Of a stretch of 64,000 nt of DNA, positions 52,436-63,837 are shown in pieces. The stretch spans positions 2,666,001 through 2,730,000 of the forward strand of contig CM082587.2 of the NCBI GenBank assembly GCA_040954595.2, read 5' to 3'. The notes beneath the pieces were generated by a model, which was not told the DNA's origin, made no database searches, and saw only the letters and a program-made list of their open reading frames with translations. Both the position numbers and the translations under genes were made by a program. Within the stretch, counting starts at the first letter, position 1. Each line of letters opens with the position of its first letter. This stretch comes from Balanoglossus misakiensis. Its lineage: Eukaryota > Hemichordata.

Positions 52436-53580
52436 TCAGAGCTCATCTTTCTCCTCCTTGTTGTTTTGCACTTGTAAATATGGCTGCTGCTTCTCTTTCT
52501 GACTGGCTAAGTTCTTCTGCACTTGCTGCTGCAGCTCTTCCTGCCGCTGTTGGTGCAATTTCAGCCGCTGCTCCTGTGCCAGCTGTTCTTGCAGTTCCCA
52601 CTCGCGTTGCCTCGATTCTAGCGTCTCCTGCTTGGCTTGCGGGTCCTGGAACTGCGTCTCCTGCTGGGGCTGTGGTTGCTGGCTCTGCGGGCCGCTGTCA
52701 TGTTCTTGTTGCTGCTGGGGCTGGTGGCATTGGATGTGCTGTTGTTGCAGCAGTTGCTGTTCGCGTTGCTCCTGTGCTTGGCGAAGTTGCTGCTGTGCAG
52801 TGTCAGGCTGGTCTGGCTCCGACGACGCAGCTTGCGGAGTTGCCGGTGGCTGAGGATGCTGCTGCGTCTGTCCGTGTTGCTGCTGTTGTCTTCTAACCTG
52901 ACTTTCGTGTTGCACTTGCACATGTGGGTGGGGCTGCTGCATCTGTTGCTCAACTGACACCTGTTGTGGTTGCACACCACCATGCATTTTTGGCGCTGGC
53001 GTTGGCTGCACTGTGTGCTGCATCTGCTGCGGACTACTTGTCTGCTGTTCATCTACATCTACCAATTCTTCAACACTTGGCTCGGGTGGTGCCTGCAGTC
53101 CCACACCCGGAATCTCAGCACCCTCCTCCAAAGCTTTCCCATCCCCGCCAACCGGCACCTCTTCCACCCTCACCGTTTCTTTCAGATACTTCCGAAGCTT
53201 CTGCAGGTCCTGCCACACTTGATTGTCCCCGGTCTCCTGGGATAAATCAACGCCGACCTCCAGAGTCCCTGGCTCCGACGTCCTCTCCCGGTCGTCGTCT
53301 CCGTACTGAACTTCGACGTCCAGGTTGAATTTGGAGAGTCTCAGATCTCTCTGCGTCTCCTCCAGCTGTCTGATGTACTCCTCGATTCCCCCTTCTCCCC
53401 CGACCATTCTCTGCACTTCGTTCATGATGGCGTCCACCAGGTCATCCCGCACCTCTGGTCCTGAAGTCTTCGAAGAACCAAAGCCCAGTGTCGTTTCTTT
53501 TCCCTCTCCACTGCCGGTGGTATCCTCTGGCGTTCCGGATTCACTTTCCATATCAGCTTGTTTTTGTTTTAAAATGTCAT
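52436..53580 (-). CDS. EDEM3: EDEM3 last exon: acidic linker, glutamine-rich tail, KDEL
   Basis: A 1145 nt exon encoding residues 784-1164. The first part is acidic ([19 protein letters not shown]). Residues of about 959-1155 are dominated by Gln with His, Pro, Glu and Arg, including [12 protein letters not shown] and coiled-coil-like [18 protein letters not shown]. Codons are mostly mixed CAG/CAA, interrupted by other residues. The protein ends EEKDEL, an ER-retrieval signal; human EDEM3 also ends KDEL as I recall. The Gln-rich block is absent from human EDEM3, and long antisense ORFs here are artefacts of its codon composition. Confidence 0.93.
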
Positions 53581-56500
53581 CTACAAAAGAAAGAAGACAA
53601 GGCAGAGGATCAGACATTGCATCTCTGATTGGCTCAAATCCTCTGCAATCCCACCCACTGCCAGTAACTGACCAATTAAACTCACCGATAGATTTTGCCT
53701 TGTCAACCAGCATCACTTCAAGGTAGCCATCTTGATCTGAGACTGTGTCCAATAGGATCTTGCCTTCTTTCCAGAAAAGGAAGATTGCTGCCAAGGTAAC
53801 GTCGCTACTGCCATCACCTGACATCGCGAAGATGGGAGACATGTCGCTACTCGACCCCTCGTTGTTGTCGATGATGATAGCACCAATAGCACCAAGTTTC
53901 TGGATGTTTCTCACCTACCGGAAAATTGTACGAAATATCATCATCACCATCATCACTACTACCATCATCTCAAAACATGATCAAACACGTCCATTATTCT
54001 AATGAGAAACGTGGTATTACCTTGTCTATAAACATGCAGTCTCCCCTTTCCATGATCACAATCCTGCCAACAAATTCCTCTGCATTGTTCACCTCTGCAC
54101 ATGCTCTAAAGGGGTCTGCTACCACCGCCTCACCATACACCTGTTATCAAGTGAAAAATGAACAAAGTGAAAAAGCTCACAACTATTAGACTCTATCCAA
54201 GGTTCTAGTCAGCACTGGCCGACCTGACCAGCACTCAAGTGAAATAGCTAGCCAGCAGTGTACTCAATCTAGTCTATTGTCTCTTTTTGATACATTGATG
54301 AATGGGTATCTTCTTAGCACAGTCTAAGCCCAAGCTGAATAAATGTTGAAAAAATCTACCTACCCCAAAGTGGCCGTGTAACTCCATACCAAACTGAGCA
54401 GGTCCTGCTGTCAATACAATACTACCCAGGTAGGGCGATGAAATCAACTGAACAGCTCGTGGTTGGTATTCTGAAATTCGATGAAAATTGTGGATGCAGG
54501 TGTATATCTGGGTATTAGAAAGAACTCAATACACACAATGATGTCACCTTAGGAGTTCTTTTATTGCATTATACTGAATTCCACACACATCACACAGAAA
54601 CCAACACAACACACAGGACGGTCACATCTTTATCTCACATAGATCACTCTCATCATTCAACAGCATGCTTGCAATCCACACAGCCACTCCTCTCTCGTCT
54701 CTCACCAGAACCCATCACCCGGTAGCTCCGCACACACTCTGACCCGAATCACGACAGCGCCACAATTACCTTCCTGAGACTGCACCTTGGAGAGTTCGAT
54801 CATCTCCTGCATGAAAATCATGCCTTCTTCCGCGTCTTCCGGAGTGGCAGCCTGGACGAAATAAAAACAGGGAAACAGGTTATTTCCAGAGAGTACACCC
54901 GGAATGCCCTTATGGACCATATTCGTATGGACTGACGGTCGGGCAGTGGGGAATGTTCTCATTATAATTGACAGTGCCTCTAGTACCTACATGTATCTCA
55001 CGTATTCCTCGACTCACCTGCGATGCTGTATGCAACAACTGGACCCGGCCGTCTCTCATGGTGACCAGTCGGATTCCCATCTTCTTCAGCAGCATCTCGT
55101 GTTCTCGGTTGCCGGGGATGAAGTCGACCGCTCTCAAAGTGCCCTCTTTCTGGAACACTCTGTGAGTACATCACAATGGTGGCACATTAGGGCACATTGA
55201 GCAATGTTTGGGAATACATGAAACAGCTGTTTGTCTCTATCCGTGTATTTGTCTGTGTTTATAGTCACTCTCCCCATCCCTTCTCTGTCTGGTTGTTTGT
55301 CAACCTGTAGTTTGACTGTGTGCCTATATCTATATGTAACTCTTTGTCTCTGAGACTCTGTTTGTCTGTCTGTCAGTGTGGTCTCTCATTTCTGCACACA
55401 CACTTTGACCAAAAATGTTTGTGTAGTAAGCTTGCAAGGATATCATTCCCAGGAACCAGTTTCTCATTTTATCAACCAAGAGCAAACCACACGCAACACA
55501 AGATCCACACAGCTACATGGTACCTACTTCTTAGGCATGTTGAAAGTCGGCCTGTGACTCTGCGAACACACTTGGTCCGCGCTCGTCTGCGGCGGTGTTG
55601 GCGTCCTGATCAGCTCGGCAAACTGTGCGATGCTCTGCTTGTAGTTGTGGTTGGGACAGGTGCGATCGTAATTCATCGTGTATTCCAGAACTTCCGGTGG
55701 TGCTTCCTGTGGAATGGAAAGTGGGAAAATCAATATAGGTCATTTTTTTATCACAAAGTGAAAGAGACGTGAAGTGTACAAAAGATGCTTGATTCTTACC
55801 ACATTTTTGGCAGCCGCTGTCTTGTTTCTCATGTTACCAATGTAAAGTGGCAGTAAATGGGCCTCCGTTGTGAATATGTAATCGTCTAACTCAATGATGA
55901 GGTCATCAGTCTCGGCAAATAACAAGTAGAGATACTTGAACGTCTCAGCCAGGACAAAAGAATCCATCCTGCAAAGATGACATTGGGAAGATGAAAATCT
56001 TGGTCAGTATTTCAATGTCCACTTTTTAATTGACAAAGTCGGACGTATTTATGTGTTCAGTCTGCAACAAGGAATGACCTTTGACACCATCCATCTTACC
56101 TGTCTTCATGGCTACCAGTGCGCACATCTTTCATACCGGCAAATCCACAGGGCACCCTGGCGTGATGGTTCAAATTATCCATTATGTTCTTCCCGACTTC
56201 CAAATAGTATGGATCGCCCGTAGCCTAACATGGGGATAAGTGTATTATTCATCAACAGTTGTTGTGATACCCTGTTGGATGAGGGAATTGACAAAGAAAC
56301 TGGACCAATCAAATATAACCCTCACAACTTCAAGACTGTCCCCCAAAATAGTATTATGACCAACAATACCTTGTATAAAAAGAAAGTACTTTCTACAAAT
56401 TCAGGTCGGAGTGGATGCTGGCCCCAGTACACATTGTGATCCACTGTAAATGCCTGAAATCATCAAGAATAAGGGCAGAAATTAGCATATTAATGTCTCA

Positions 56501-59500
56501 TGCACAAGTTATGTTTGTACCATTGTTATGAGTGTTACATTGGTGGAAAAAAGAATGAATTTTTCTGTGATGGTGGCAGTGTACTGCTTTGAACAAAGTC
56601 TCTTTCACTCTCACGTACCTCTGGTAGAAATTTATGTTTTTTCGTGACCTGATATAACATTTCATGGGTCTCCATAGCTGGTTTGATGTCCCCTACCAAG
56701 ACCTGTATACACAACAAACAGAGAGACAAATTAAGAGAGAATTTTGTCTTGAAAAAAACAACTGTAAACTTTTTCTACTCTGATATATTACCATTCAGAA
56801 ACTTGCCATAAATTCTAAATTCTGTCGTATCACCACCATACTAAAACATTATCATGATTATTATCATTTTCACATATGCTGTTTCACACGTACCAGTACC
56901 CCCCCCCCCCCCCCCTTAATTCAACAGGACTGTGTCTTACCTGTAAGCCAGGCCAGAATGCTAAGAGTGCGTCCATGAAATTCTTGGACTTTGTCAACGG
57001 TTTATGCATGTGCACATCAATCAGTAATGGACCGTTACTGACGTATCTCATTATAGCATCGTAATGCTGTAAAAGATGAAACAGAACACAGCAGTTATGT
57101 ACACGAAGGGGAAAAAGGTCTTCCAGATATCCAAGATTACTTTCAGCGCTTATGAAAATCAATCTTGTGTCATGTTTTCTTTTTTCAAGAGTCACTCACT
57201 TTGTTAAATCTGTCCAGGTAGATTTCTTCCCCCAGTAAGATGTACGCTTTGAGACAGTACTCATAGTACGAGTCAATGCCAGCACCAACACCACTCTCTG
57301 TTGAAGAACAACATAAATACATCATAAATGTACCTGCCAATGATGGGAGCAGTTGATTATGTTGTTCCTGTCTCTATGTATTATGCATGCAATCATTACA
57401 AATCAAAAATAGACAAGCAACACAACCCAGTATAGGTAGATTGTACTGACCTCTCCTGACCCAGTCACCGTTGTGAATATTTATCGTTGTGCCAACTAAA
57501 TTATTACTTCTGTGTCTTTTCCCCCAGATATACTGCATTGCACGATGAGCTTTCTCCTGCAGAAGTAAAACACAAACATTTCATTTCTACTGGCGCACTA
57601 TGGAGCAATCTCAACACATTTGTTTGAGAAAGCTGAAACTAATACACTCTGAACCAGTTACATTACTAGTACATGTACATGTATGTTGGTCAACAAATTG
57701 TGGGTAAAACCATACACCTACCTCAAAAATGGTAATGCCGGTAAGTCTGCTGAGGGCAGCAAACTCCAGAATCATAGTGCCAGCGCAGGCCGTGCAGGTG
57801 TCTCTCTCGGTTCCTGTACGAGACTTGGCGTTATGTATACCATATTTCAGATTGACCTGGAATCCAGAAAATAGGGACTTGAGAAGTTAGTGTCATGTCT
57901 ACTTGCAGTTGCAGGAAACAGAGAAAGGATCCTGATACTGATAAGGTCGGACTCACCCTAGGATAGGGCATACCAGTGGAAGTATTGAAAGCAGGCAGCA
58001 ACCTGTATCCCATATCTTTGGCCATGGACAGCAACTCATCATTGTACCACTGCATCTTATTGGTCTGTTCCTTCAGCGCTAGTGCCATCACATGACCTCC
58101 CAATAACCCCCTGTAATGGACAGAAAATCATGCATCAAAATGAATGCATGAATACACAAATGCACACATGTATGCACACACACACACACACACTTACATA
58201 CAGAGACAGACACACACATACATATACATAATACATTGCAACACGTCTTCATTTTCTCAGAGACAGAAAAGTTGGACTTACCCTAAAACTCTTATATTTG
58301 TTTCAAAAACTGAAACGACAATATCTGTGTCGAACGACACATCTTTTATGACCAGTCGGACAGCTTCTTCAAATTTGTCCAACTCCCCTAGTACTGCTAA
58401 AGTGTCGAGTGTGTCTATCAAAGTCAGGGAAAACCTGAAAGCAGAAAGAGGCTGAATTATGGTAATTGTCTGTCTCTGCTGCTGCTCCTTATATGCCGCC
58501 ATATGATATTGTCTTACAGAAAAATGTATAAAATTTATGAACATACGTTACTGCAATAGAGCGAATGAACCACTCAATCAAATCATGCAATACACCTTGG
58601 AGGCCATTTGCTACGACTTCTCACCTCCCAAGTGCATCATCGATGTCCCCTCGACTAGTTTCTTCTCCTCGCACCCTCCCCTTGCAACTGAGGGGCATCA
58701 GTTCATCTGCAGGGTATGCATATGTCTGCAAAACACATACAAAAATTACCTAGTGTTTCCCAAATTTAAAGTGAATGTCCCCAATATACTGTAATTGCTC
58801 CTGGAGTAACACTGGTTCCAAATCATCAAAATATATGTTAGTTTACTTACCATGTAAGAATCATAGGCATGGTTGAACATTTCTACGACCTGTTCTCTGC
58901 AGAAAAAAAATACACAAGACCATTAAAAACAATAATGAGAAAATTGGTATTTTCCATCAATTAAATAAATTCATTCTTTTCCTCAGTTATACAAATTAAT
59001 AATTCAAAAGACACCATCGAGGCCAAGCTAAAAATAAAACTGATTTCAATTATTTTGCCCATCCATCTGTTTTACATAATATGATAATTGTGACACATCT
59101 GAACCATATGTTTGTTTTTCAGTGGAAAACATGTCTCGGAAGCTAAATGCCTGTACTACAGTGAGTGCATATGATACATCTGAAATGGAATGTAGATAAC
59201 ATTTCTGTATAAAAGTACTAGTTTATAATTTAATGACACATTAACATGTGCATGATTAATCAATGCAGTCGACAGAACTATTGGTCGACCAAGTACATGT
59301 ATTTCGGAGTTTCTAAGAAACCAGGCACATTTCTATATCTTTTCCACCTATTGACGTGGATTGATTCCGGGTGTCACTCGGTGGTTACATACAAAAACTG
59401 CCTCAACCAACTATGGACACGGCCATGCCCAATAAAACTGGGATTCAGCATGGCCCACTTGTTAGTTTGTTCATTGTTGTACACGTACATCTACATCATA

Positions 59501-59839
59501 CATCATTGTGTACATAACATGTACATGTACTACGCAACCGGGATACCCGGAACTGAACTGGAAGTTTGGGATGTCCTGGCTAACACGGTGGCACTGCCAT
59601 ATTTACATGCGGTGGAAATGCCACGCAGAATTACGACAAAGCTTTATTATCTACTACATGTATACATATCCATTTGCGTAACACTTCCTGCATTTTGTGG
59701 CGAATCCAATGCAATGCAATGATACTCACTTGAGTTCTTTCTTATCAAGCGTCTTGGCATGGCAATGGAAGTATTCCTGGCTGTAGAAAAATGTTATTGA
59801 TATACAAAATAAAGTCCTCAGAGGGTACCGTGCCCCCAT
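52436..59839 (-). CDS. EDEM3: EDEM3, ER degradation-enhancing alpha-mannosidase-like protein, 20 exons
   Basis: GH47-family protein of the ER lumen that promotes disposal of misfolded glycoproteins (ERAD) by mannose trimming. Exons: 59839-59730, 58896-58851, 58725-58625, 58434-58282, 58110-57957, 57856-57722, 57556-57451, 57297-57200, 57066-56941, 56702-56619, 56453-56370, 56224-56100, 55968-55800, 55706-55528, 55159-55018, 54851-54770, 54470-54364, 54140-54021, 53914-53686, 53580-52436. Total 3495 nt, 1164 residues; human is about 932, and the excess is a glutamine-rich tail. Catalytic-site residues are present (Glu130 in [11 protein letters not shown], Asp277 in [10 protein letters not shown], Glu389 in LRPEFVES, calcium-site Thr475 in TTEAHLLP). 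A PA domain and terminal KDEL are diagnostic of EDEM3 rather than EDEM1 or EDEM2. Confidence 0.97.
53686..54470 (-). CDS. EDEM3: EDEM3 protease-associated (PA) domain (exons 17-19)
   Basis: Exons 54470-54364, 54140-54021 and 53914-53686, about residues 632-783. Key stretches are [20 protein letters not shown] with [24 protein letters not shown], then [20 protein letters not shown]. The G-DC-F-K and A-GAIG-I-I--N pattern is the PA-domain signature, a non-catalytic domain that may aid substrate contact. Among EDEM proteins, only EDEM3 carries it. Confidence 0.95.
54770..55706 (-). CDS. EDEM3: EDEM3 linker between GH47 and PA domains (exons 14-16)
   Basis: Exons 55706-55528, 55159-55018 and 54851-54770. 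The first is the least conserved part of the protein ([20 protein letters not shown] onward). The second has [20 protein letters not shown], matching KKMGVSLIHLKDGRVQLV in human EDEM3. The third has [17 protein letters not shown]. Phases 0-2-0-1 connect cleanly. Confidence 0.93.
55800..58725 (-). CDS. EDEM3: EDEM3 GH47 mannosidase domain (exons 3-13)
   Basis: Eleven exons encode roughly residues 53-497. In order: [163 protein letters not shown] and [13 protein letters not shown]. All GH47 acidic catalytic positions are kept. Cys66 and Cys425 occupy conserved EDEM positions; with a constant offset of 17 they equal human Cys83 and Cys442, thought to form a redox-sensitive pair. A C17 tract (56899-56915) lies in the intron between exons 9 and 10. 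Confidence 0.96.
58176..58195. repeat. (CA)n microsatellite in an EDEM3 intron
   Basis: A pure CA run within the intron between exons 4 and 5. Further CA/CATA-type sequence follows on its right. Confidence 0.85.
58851..59839 (-). CDS. EDEM3: EDEM3 exons 1-2, signal peptide
   Basis: ATG at 59839-59837 in strong context (gcgaccATGG), with exon 1 ending CTCAA|gtgagt (phase 2) at 59730. The first 20 or so residues ([20 protein letters not shown]) have basic residues then a hydrophobic core, as expected for a cleaved signal peptide. Exon 2 (58896-58851, 46 nt) encodes [15 protein letters not shown], the start of the GH47 fold. The intron between is 833 bp and I saw no further exon in it. Confidence 0.92.
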
Positions 59840-59978
59840 GGTCGCCCCGTCTTCCTCCTACACTCTATTTACCGGCAATTCAATCTCACTGTCAGGTCAT
59901 TCTGGTGTTGTGGCTCGTTCCTACTCATCGGCCATTTTGTGCGGAAGTCTCGCTCGCTCACGCGTGACTATGCGCGGC

Positions 59979-59986
59979 GACGTGGC
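59979..59986 (+). promoter_or_regulatory. UPRE-like GACGTGGC upstream of EDEM3
   Basis: GACGTGGC lies about 140 bp upstream of the EDEM3 start codon in a short CpG-rich patch. It matches the core of the unfolded-protein response element bound by XBP1 and ATF6 (TGACGTGG), with C instead of T at the first position. EDEM genes are known UPR targets, so the site is plausible. I saw no CCAAT at ERSE spacing. Confidence 0.5.
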
Positions 59987-62900
59987 AGAACGCGTTCACG
60001 TATATCGATGTTCTTTTGTTTGTCTTTTGTATACGTCAGGTAAAACATTTGGTATTGTGGTCATGTGATATGACGCAGAGATCCGAGGCAATTACCTATA
60101 TGTGATGCCCATGAGATAATTCTCATTTCGAGCAATATTAACTTTTCATTTTAATGTAATTTATAAAGAAAAACCAACTATTCTAACTTTTGCAATCTTT
60201 GATAGTTTCCCTAAGCAATTAAGCGCGTAGCGTGCTGTTGCAAAGATTGAGACATTTCTCCAACGTTTATATTTTACATAATCAGACAGGAAAGCGAGAA
60301 GATGCCACGTTGAAAATTACCAACAAGGGCGGTCTTGATATTACACCGTTGATAGAGGGCGCGCTTTGAGCGAAGGAAAACGCACAGGTAACATATCGAG
60401 TGAACTTTTACTACACTTTATTACATGTGGCACACATGTGTGACGCAAATCTTGCCTCCAGAATCCAAACGTATAACCAGGTGTGTACCACTGATTAGAT
60501 TACCCATACACCCACGTTTTTTCAGATCAGTTACAAAGCTTTCCATCCTCGCAAGGGTTATTCGAAAGAGCGAACTGCATTAGCCATTAGCCAGGAAAAA
60601 AGCTTGAATAATTGCATCTATTTCGGGAAACCAAAACTCGTCAGAACGTGGGCGCTTCGTTAACCCAATCGCCATACCCACCAGCGTCGAATATCTCAAA
60701 TTCCTCTTTCCATGCATATATCTTTAAGGCGATAGATGTCGGCACAGCGGATTGTTTAAATTCGCAATAAATCGTCGCAGGAATGTCAGGTCTGGGCGCA
60801 ATAACGGTCGTAAATGCAGCTAACAAGCTTACACGTATCCGCAATTTGATTGCCCTTGTTATTATTATGGTATACTCGTATTTTCTGCGTCTTTGGGTAA
60901 AGTGAGTGATTTCACCTGGGGGGTTTCCAATAGCCTGGGATCGGATCACCGTGAAATGAACACGGTGGCGATTAGAGGTAATTTCGCACAACCCGGCATA
61001 GCTAGCCATCGGAACGTGATTGGGTTTTCTTATTTTTTCCCGTTGGGGGAATGTTTGACGACCCGGAACAATCCCACAAGGCCGACTGATTCATTTGTAT
61101 ATGTCCCCCTCTGGCCTGTTGGCCCAGAAAACTGGAACAATAGAGTTTTGTTCTTTGGATGCCAAGGTCGCTGGGCGTCACGGTCAGGTTCGCATTATCG
61201 GAGTCTAAAGATAGCATGAAAGCAACCCTATGACGGCAGCCTCCCCACCAATTAAAATCCAAATGCGGATGATTTCATATCACACGGTCCCGGATGCGCC
61301 GATCAGACATCATCATCTCCATGGCAATAATGGGACTGTGGCCCCTTCCTCGCCCGTTCTCGCCCTGATAATAATGTATTTGCGTCATGGCGAATCGTGT
61401 ACGATTCCGACAAGCACATATCGATCTAAACAGTGGCGTAAATCTTCATACGGTTGAACGTCCTTTTGGGACTCCTAAATTTCACGAATTTCTAAATCCA
61501 GGACATGATCCTAATGTTATGTGGCTCTACAACGCCCGCGGCGCCCTTTGGGTTGTCTCGCGAAGTCGAATGACGTCCAAAACGCGTTGCTCGTGCTCGT
61601 TTAGGTCACGACTTCGGGATTTTTCACCTTTGTACAGGATCTTTGCTTACTAACAAGAAGGAAATCCCTGACTCTGCATCGATGGTATTTACCCCGGTAT
61701 ATGGACGTTGCCTTATTAACGGACCATAGTCGATCGATCCATCACGACCGCCTTGCTGCACGCCTTTTCCCTTTGTCACACTCACTTAAAAACTCTCTGA
61801 TCCATCCCCATCGATCGCTTTATACTCCTCACCATTATAATCCGACCTCTCGGAACACTTCAATTTGTATACTTGCGGCCTTGTCTGATTGATTACCATA
61901 ATACAACAGATTGTTCACTCGTCCACTGGCCGTGACCGCTTGGCATAGAGCTTCTGCGTGCTATTAATAAAACATCGAGAAATCCAGCAATACGCGTATG
62001 CACTTAAGTTTGTTGAAGCAAATGATTGCTGACTGTGCGACGATGGGCAACTATAGGGAAATCGTCCCACGCGAGTCAATTTACTTAGTGCATTTTTGCA
62101 TTTGATAATTCAACAACTGTAAACTAAGAGGCGTCAGGAATATTGTAGTGATATATATGTAGAGTGGTGGCGTTGCCAATACAGACAGAATCCGCACATG
62201 TCGGGATAGGCTTGCCATTACAATCGCATTAAAACTTTAATCGACCTTGAGTGTTTGATGTCACCGATACATCGTCCCCTGGCTGTTAGAGTGACCCGAG
62301 CCCGACCTTTGTCATATGTCGCCGTGTGCGTCGGGCAAATGCGTTTTGATACCGTACTCAAGAAATCTCTCTGGTAGATGTATATACACTGGCGTCTGAG
62401 TTATTCAAAAGCACTTAATGTAAATTTATCATATCAAGCGGAAAATATTTTAAGTGTGTTCCCAATAATATCGAAATGCCCGGTCACGTTTCTACATCAT
62501 CCTTCCACTGTGTTGTTAGTGATTTAATACCGACGGGGATAAGTTGACCCATACTCGCTCATTTTTTGGATTCGAAATCGGTGAAAACATAGATGAGGAG
62601 AGCTAAATAACGCTTATGAATGCCTTCGGTTGATTATAACTGCAGATAACCATCCCAATTAGTTTGTCTATCGAGTAAAAGCAGTGTAGCGTTACAGTAA
62701 TTGCCCAGTCCATCACCTGAAAAGTCCGAGAAAATGTTCCATCTGATGACTGCGTAGAATTCTCCGACGAGGTAATTATTCTCAGCAGGACACGGTTGCG
62801 TCGCGGCGTGATGTGACTTTCTCGCGCGGTGACAGCGAGTTCTCACCCGAGGCTGATACCTGTAATCTGGGACACGGATCGGCTTTATGGCCCCCGTATC

Positions 62901-63837
62901 TCATTCACGGCGTAAAAGTTTAACCGTCGTCTTGGAAACGAGCCATAAATCAGCATCAAAAACGGTCAGCGCGAGTCACGTATTCAACCGCTTGAGCTGG
63001 AGATCTTATACAGCGTCCACCGCGGGCTCTGCTCTAATAGACTCTCTTCAAGTACTAAATCCAATTCAGACAATCCTGGAATATTGTGCGCGTTCCCCCC
63101 CCCCCCCCCAGTATTCGTCCTCCGCCATGGTGACGGTTAAATTTCCGCCCTGATCCGTCGCTGAATCTAACGCTTTTGTGAGAATTTGATGTTTCATTTT
63201 AGCATTTTCAAGTCAATTTCCGCATTTTCTTGTGTAATGGCTGTCGCACATAAACACGCTGCCTCTTATTAAGGACAATTCCGCATTGTGCGCTGCCTGT
63301 CATGTTATCCCGAGGCCTGGCGAGACTTCGTTATCCCGACCTAAAACGAGATCACTTTGTGTTTTCTCTGAGATATATTTGAGTTTGCAACTAGGTAATA
63401 AAAGAAATACAACAGAATACAACACAACCTCTTGGTTTAAGAGATATTTCGGGACATGTGCATGAAAGGTGTGCCAACTTGTAGCGGAAATGTGAGACTT
63501 CCCCTGAAACGCGAAAACTGTGCCGTATCCATGGAAACGGAATTCAAGGTTTTGCATTTGACCTTGGCAGGGGGTCTGATGCAAGAAGCACTTCAGATGC
63601 GCGATTTCCCATGGACATGAACGTCTTCCCCCCCCCCCCCACTTTTTTTAACATTCAAAACGTGTCCGTTTAGATTAAGATGTTGTCGCGCAGATCGATA
63701 ACGAGGTCTAAGGAGGGAACATTAAAAGCGCGTCATTTTCTTCAACCTGCCACAGCCGGAGGGTTCACTGTAATAGAATAAATATCCAAGTAGCGTCAAC
63801 CTCTATGTTTACACTGTTAAAATATATTGGATGTATA

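Noticed and set aside
52426-53328. Plus-strand ORFs of 70-156 codons rich in Ala/Val/Leu/Cys opposite the EDEM3 last exon
   Set aside because: They are the antisense of the CAG/CAA-rich EDEM3 tail, whose reverse complement has few stops. The minus frame joins in phase to 19 other EDEM3 exons.
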